64,000 nucleotides of DNA from Paraburkholderia tuberum STM678 (GTDB lineage Bacteria > Pseudomonadota > Gammaproteobacteria > Burkholderiales > Burkholderiaceae). Below are positions 60,035 through 64,000 of this stretch, one piece after another; positions within the stretch are counted from its first letter, which is position 1, and each line of letters starts with the position of its first letter. Below the pieces are notes generated by a model that did not search any database, had not been told where the DNA came from, and saw only the letters and a program-made list of their open reading frames with translations. The position numbers and the translations under genes were made by a program. The DNA lies in assembly GCF_902833905.1 (NCBI RefSeq), contig NZ_CADFGP010000006.1, forward strand, positions 124,001 to 188,000, given 5' to 3'.

Positions 60035-61201
60035 ATGGCGAGCATTTCGTTACGAGGCGTGCAGAAGGCGTATGGCGACGGTGCGCCGGTGATTCGCAAC
60101 GTCGATCTGGACATCGGCGAAAACGAGTTCTGCGTGTTTCTCGGCCCGTCGGGTTGCGGCAAGTCAACGCTGTTGCGCATGATCGCCGGGCTCGAGGATG
60201 TGACCGACGGCGACCTGTCGATTGGCGGGAAGACCGTCAACGACGTGCCGGCCGCGCAGCGCGGCGTAGCGATGGTGTTCCAGAGCTATGCGCTGTTTCC
60301 GCACATGAGCGTGTTCGAGAACATGGCGTTCGGCCTGAAACTCGCGAAGACCCCGAAGGATGAAATCGAACGCAAGGTGCGTGAAGCCGCGCGCATCCTG
60401 CAACTCGAGGCACTGCTCGAGCGCAAGCCGAAGGCGCTGTCGGGCGGCCAGCGGCAGCGCGTCGCGATCGGCCGCGCGATCGTCCGCGAGCCCGGCGTGT
60501 TTCTGTTCGACGAACCGCTGTCCAATCTCGATGCAACCTTGCGCGGACAAACGCGCGTCGAAATCGCGCGTCTGCATAAGCAGTTTGCGAAGGCGAGCGT
60601 GGTCTACGTGACGCACGATCAGATCGAAGCGATGACGCTCGCCGACAAGATCGTGCTGCTGCATTCGGGCAAGGACACCGAGCGTTACGGCAGCATCGCG
60701 CAAATCGGCGCGCCGCTCGAGCTGTATCACCGCCCGAAAAGCCGCTTCGTGGCCGGCTTTATCGGCTCGCCGCGAATGAATTTTCTGCCGGGCAAGGTGG
60801 CGTCACTCGATGCGCAGGGCGTGCTCGTCACGCTCGATCACACCGGCGAGAACGTGCGTGTGCCGGTCAGCAGCGCCGGACTGCAGCCAGCGCAGCCGGT
60901 CACGCTCGGCGTGCGTCCCGAGCATCTCGAGTTCGTCGATGCATCGGCCACGACGAATGCGGCCGCGTCGCAAGACGGCGTGCTCGCGCGCACCGTATCG
61001 CTCGTCGAGCAGCTTGGCGAACACAGCTACGTGCACCTCGATCAACCCGGCGGCGCCGTTCTGATCGCCAAGGCGCCCGGCAACACGCGCCTCGCTCCAG
61101 GCGATCGCGCGAGCCTGCGGGTGTCGCGCACGGCCTGTCATCTGTTTACCGAGGACGGTTTCGCGGCCGCGTCGCTCGAATCCGTCGAACACTACGCTTG
61201 A
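60035..61201 (+). CDS. sugar ABC transporter ATPase (MalK/UgpC type)
   Basis: A 388-residue ATPase with NBD and C-terminal TOBE/regulatory region: Walker [11 protein letters not shown]-loop [30 protein letters not shown], signature LSGGQRQRV and Walker [13 protein letters not shown], then a switch His in VTHDQIEAM. The C-terminal about 130 residues ([12 protein letters not shown]...VRPEHLEFV) are the OB-type domain found in MalK. It energises import of di- or oligosaccharides. CGGAG precedes ATG 60035. Confidence 0.92.
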   Translation: MASISLRGVQKAYGDGAPVIRNVDLDIGENEFCVFLGPSGCGKSTLLRMIAGLEDVTDGDLSIGGKTVNDVPAAQRGVAMVFQSYALFPHMSVFENMAFGLKLAKTPKDEIERKVREAARILQLEALLERKPKALSGGQRQRVAIGRAIVREPGVFLFDEPLSNLDATLRGQTRVEIARLHKQFAKASVVYVTHDQIEAMTLADKIVLLHSGKDTERYGSIAQIGAPLELYHRPKSRFVAGFIGSPRMNFLPGKVASLDAQGVLVTLDHTGENVRVPVSSAGLQPAQPVTLGVRPEHLEFVDASATTNAAASQDGVLARTVSLVEQLGEHSYVHLDQPGGAVLIAKAPGNTRLAPGDRASLRVSRTACHLFTEDGFAAASLESVEHYA

Positions 61202-61221
61202 AAAACACTGGGGACATAGGG

Positions 61222-63201
61222 ATGCGTCTTGGAGTCTGTTATTACCCGGAGCACTGGCCCGAGCCGATGTGGGACGACGACGCGCGCCGGATGAAAGCGC
61301 TCGGCATCGAGCAGGTGCGGATTGCGGAATTCGCCTGGAGCCGGATCGAGCCGACTCCCGGCGAATACGACTGGGGCTGGCTCGATCGCGCCGTCGACGT
61401 GCTCGGCGCGGCTGGCCTGAAAGTCGTCATGTGTACGCCGACCGCGACGCCGCCGAAGTGGCTGATCGATCGTCATCCGGAGATCTTGCCGATCGGCGCC
61501 GATGGACGTCCGCGCGCGTTCGGCTCGCGGCGTCATTACGACTTCTCGTCGCCCGCGTATTTCGAGGCGTCGCGTCGTATTTGCACGGCGGTGGCGGAGC
61601 GTTACGGCAAGCATCCGGCGGTCGCTTTCTGGCAGACCGATAACGAATTTGGCTGTCATCACACGGTGGTCAGTTATTCGCCGGCCGCGGTCGCGCGCTT
61701 TCGCGAGTGGCTGAAGGCGCGTTATCGCACGATCCAGGCGTTGAACGAGACGTGGGGCACAGTGTTCTGGAGCATGGAGTACCGCGGCTTCGAAGAAATC
61801 GACGCGCCGGTCGGCACCGTGACCGAGGCGCATCCTTCGCATCGTCTCGATTACCGGCGCTTCGCATCCGACGAAGTGGCGCGCTACAACCGCATGCAGG
61901 TCGAGATCATTCGCGCGCATTCGCCGGGGCGGTCCGTCGCGCACAACTTCATGCAGCTCTTCACCGAGTTCGATCACTACAAGGTCGCGGCCGATCTCGA
62001 CGTCGCAACGTGGGACAGCTATCCGCTCGGCGCGCTAGAAGAGCAGTGGTTCGCGCCGGACATCAAGGCGCGCTGGTTGCGCACTGGTCATCCGGACTTC
62101 GCGTCGTTCAATCACGACGTCTATCGCGGCATGTCGAAGCTGCCGTTCTGGGTGATGGAGCAGCAGCCGGGACCGGTGAACTGGGCGCAGTGGAATCCGG
62201 CGCCGCTGCCGGGCATGGTGCGGCTGTGGAGCTGGGAAGCGTTCGCCCACGGCGCGGGCTGCGTGTCGTATTTCCGCTGGCGTCAGGCGCCGTTCGCGCA
62301 GGAGCAGATGCATGCGGGGCTCAATACGCCCGACAACCGGCTCGACGTCGGCGGCAATGAAGCATCGCGGGTGGCGTCGGAAATTCACGCGGTGCTCGCC
62401 GCGAGCGCCGACGCCAATGCGTCGATCCGCTCGAAAGTCGCGCTCGTCTACGACTATGAAGCGAAGTGGTTGTTCGAGATTCATCCGCAGGGCGCGGACT
62501 TTCACTATCCGCGGTTCGCATTCGAGTACTACTCGGCTTTGCGCGCGCTCGGACTCGACGTCGATGTCGTGCCGGCCGATGCATCGTTCGATGGTTATAG
62601 CCTCGTCGTCGTGCCGCCGCTGCCGGTCGTGCCCGACGATTTCGCCGAACGTCTCGCGCGCTCGGGCGCGCAGGTCGTGCTCGGTCCACGCACCGGATCG
62701 AAGACGCGCGAGCTGCGGATTCCGGCGAATCTGCCGCCGGGCGCATTGGCGTCGGTGCTGCCGCTGCGCGTGTGGCGCGTCGAATCGATGCGGCCGAACG
62801 TGACCGAAGCCGTCGTGCTCGAACAGCAGGGCGGTGCCGCCGAGGGCTTCGCGCGACACTGGCGCGATTTCATCGACAGCGATGCATCATCTTCATTCGA
62901 CGTGCGCGCGCGTTTCGCGGACGATCATCCGGCGTACGTGCGAAGCGGCGCGTATCACTACTTCGCGAGCCTGTTCGACGACGCCTTGACCGTGCGCCTG
63001 TTCGCGCGCATCGCGCAGGAAGCGGGCCTCGAAACGCAGGCACTCGGCGACAGCGTGCGCATCAGCCGTCGCGGCGGACTGACGTATGTGTTCAACTATG
63101 GCGATAGCACCCACGCGCTCGACGACATTTCCGACGACGCATTCGTGATCGGCTCCCGGGAGGTGGCGCCGCAAGGGGTGGCGGTCTACCGCTCGCAATA
63201 G
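61222..63201 (+). CDS. beta-galactosidase, GH42
   Basis: A 659-residue glycosidase of family GH42. The opening [44 protein letters not shown] is diagnostic. The acid/base Glu142 lies in [12 protein letters not shown] and the nucleophile Glu313 in [14 protein letters not shown]. The beta-galactosidase trimerisation domain and a C-terminal beta domain follow. It hydrolyses terminal beta-galactosides, here probably imported by the flanking ABC genes. It starts 20 bases after the ATPase stop, so they are co-transcribed. No signal peptide, so it acts in the cytoplasm. Confidence 0.93.
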   Translation: MRLGVCYYPEHWPEPMWDDDARRMKALGIEQVRIAEFAWSRIEPTPGEYDWGWLDRAVDVLGAAGLKVVMCTPTATPPKWLIDRHPEILPIGADGRPRAFGSRRHYDFSSPAYFEASRRICTAVAERYGKHPAVAFWQTDNEFGCHHTVVSYSPAAVARFREWLKARYRTIQALNETWGTVFWSMEYRGFEEIDAPVGTVTEAHPSHRLDYRRFASDEVARYNRMQVEIIRAHSPGRSVAHNFMQLFTEFDHYKVAADLDVATWDSYPLGALEEQWFAPDIKARWLRTGHPDFASFNHDVYRGMSKLPFWVMEQQPGPVNWAQWNPAPLPGMVRLWSWEAFAHGAGCVSYFRWRQAPFAQEQMHAGLNTPDNRLDVGGNEASRVASEIHAVLAASADANASIRSKVALVYDYEAKWLFEIHPQGADFHYPRFAFEYYSALRALGLDVDVVPADASFDGYSLVVVPPLPVVPDDFAERLARSGAQVVLGPRTGSKTRELRIPANLPPGALASVLPLRVWRVESMRPNVTEAVVLEQQGGAAEGFARHWRDFIDSDASSSFDVRARFADDHPAYVRSGAYHYFASLFDDALTVRLFARIAQEAGLETQALGDSVRISRRGGLTYVFNYGDSTHALDDISDDAFVIGSREVAPQGVAVYRSQ

Positions 63202-63286
63202 AAGTCTGGCCTTGGCAATTCCACGCAGTCATTCGATATAGAAGCGACAACGACGTAAAAACCATGGAAAGAAGGAGACAGTCAGG

Positions 63287-64000
63287 ATGAAACTGAAACC
63301 ACGCAAGATTCTGTTGGCGCTCGCGCTGGCCGCGGTTGCCGCGGGGACCTCGGTCGTCGGCACCGCGCAGGCGGCCACGCTCGCGATGAACATCGCGTAC
63401 AAGGGTGCGAGCCAGCGCGCGGTTTGGCAGCAGGTGGTCGACGAGTTCAAGAAGGCGCATCCCGGGATCGACGTGAAGGTATCGTTCATCGATGAGGAAG
63501 CCTACAAGGTTCAGTTGCCGGGTTGGCTTTCGACTGTCGCGCCCGATATCGTCAACTGGCACGACGGCGAGCGTATGGCGTATTACGCGCAGCGTGGCCT
63601 GTTCGAGGATCTGACCGGCGACTGGCAGAAGAACGGCTGGAACGACATGTATGCGTCGACGAAGGAAGCATCGTCGTACAAGGGCAAGCAGTATGCCGCG
63701 CCGACCGTGTACTACTCGTGGGGGATGTTCTATCGCAAGGACCTGTTCGAGAAGGCCGGCATCAAGGGCGAGCCGAAAACGTGGGACGAGTTTCTCGACG
63801 CCGCGAAAAAGCTGAAGGCCGCCGGCATTGCACCGATCGCGGTGGCGGGCCGCGATGCCTGGACGCTGGCCGGCTGGTTCGATTATCTCGATCTGCGCCT
63901 GAACGGCAATGCGTTTCACCAGAAGCTGATGGCCGGCGAAATTCCGTACACCGATCCGCGCGTGAAGAAGGTCTATACGACGTGGAAGCAACTGATCGAC
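63287..64000 (+). CDS. family 1 extracellular sugar-binding protein, N-terminal part
   Basis: Runs off the window; 238 codons are visible from ATG 63287 (GAAGGAGACAG upstream). A signal peptide (RKILLALALAAVAAGTSVVGTAQAA) is followed by family 1 solute-binding text (VWQQVVDEFKKAHPGIDVKVSFIDEEAYKVQLPGWLST, YAAPTVYYSWGMFYRKDLFEKAGIKGEPKTWDEFLDAAKKLKAAG). It probably delivers galacto-oligosaccharides to an importer whose permeases lie beyond the edge, powered by the MalK-type ATPase upstream. Confidence 0.9.
   Translation, partial: MKLKPRKILLALALAAVAAGTSVVGTAQAATLAMNIAYKGASQRAVWQQVVDEFKKAHPGIDVKVSFIDEEAYKVQLPGWLSTVAPDIVNWHDGERMAYYAQRGLFEDLTGDWQKNGWNDMYASTKEASSYKGKQYAAPTVYYSWGMFYRKDLFEKAGIKGEPKTWDEFLDAAKKLKAAGIAPIAVAGRDAWTLAGWFDYLDLRLNGNAFHQKLMAGEIPYTDPRVKKVYTTWKQLID

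Noticed and set aside
1..64000. CRISPR arrays, rRNA, tRNA or insertion sequences
   Set aside because: No regularly spaced repeats, no transposase genes and no tRNA-like folds were seen on reading.

Overview
The window is high-GC, densely coded DNA that fits a Paraburkholderia/Burkholderia chromosome. The evidence is the gene families present (a two-domain QuiC, Frc-type sugar ABC genes, 4-hydroxyproline catabolism, RbsD/FucU) and Burkholderia-type phage late genes. This taxonomic call comes from recognising gene content, not from a search.

Positions 1 to about 27,140 are the late half of a lambda/HK97-like siphovirus prophage. It enters from the left edge, and its integrase, repressor and replication genes lie outside the window. 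The order is: a Q-like late regulator, a lambda pR'-tR'-like promoter/terminator pair, two tiny genes and an HNH endonuclease, terminase small and large subunits, portal, S49 protease, capsid, connector proteins, tail tube, a tail chaperone made by -1 frameshifting, tape measure, tail-tip proteins, host-range proteins interrupted by a PAP2-phosphatase gene, then holin, endolysin, small lipoproteins and a lipase. At the right end two small genes on the minus strand sit behind a near-perfect LexA box, so this end looks SOS-inducible.

From about 27,400 the window is chromosomal. First come small single genes (SnoaL-like, RbsD/FucU, VOC, DoxX), two MFS transporters and an orphan response regulator with a degenerate receiver. 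Next is a 4-hydroxyproline operon (epimerase plus a three-subunit oxidase) with a PAS-AraC regulator. Then come a GIY-YIG protein, a Tlde1-like peptidoglycan-targeting effector with a putative membrane immunity protein, and two small hypotheticals.

Positions 40,996 to 47,007 form a quinate/shikimate-to-protocatechuate island: quiC divergent from aroQ-aroE-transporter, with a TetR regulator. An FAD amine-oxidase-like gene and an L-2-keto-3-deoxyarabonate dehydratase-like gene follow, divergent from a LysR regulator. A large class A penicillin-binding protein with an unusually long transpeptidase insert comes next.

The right end holds two sugar loci. One is an Frc-like ABC importer (binding protein, permease, ATPase) followed by a ROK repressor, with a palindromic candidate operator upstream. 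The other is a LacI-controlled locus (MalK-type ATPase, GH42 beta-galactosidase, family 1 binding protein) that runs off the edge, with a perfect 16-bp LacI-type palindrome in its divergent promoter region. No rRNA, tRNA, CRISPR array or insertion sequence was recognised.
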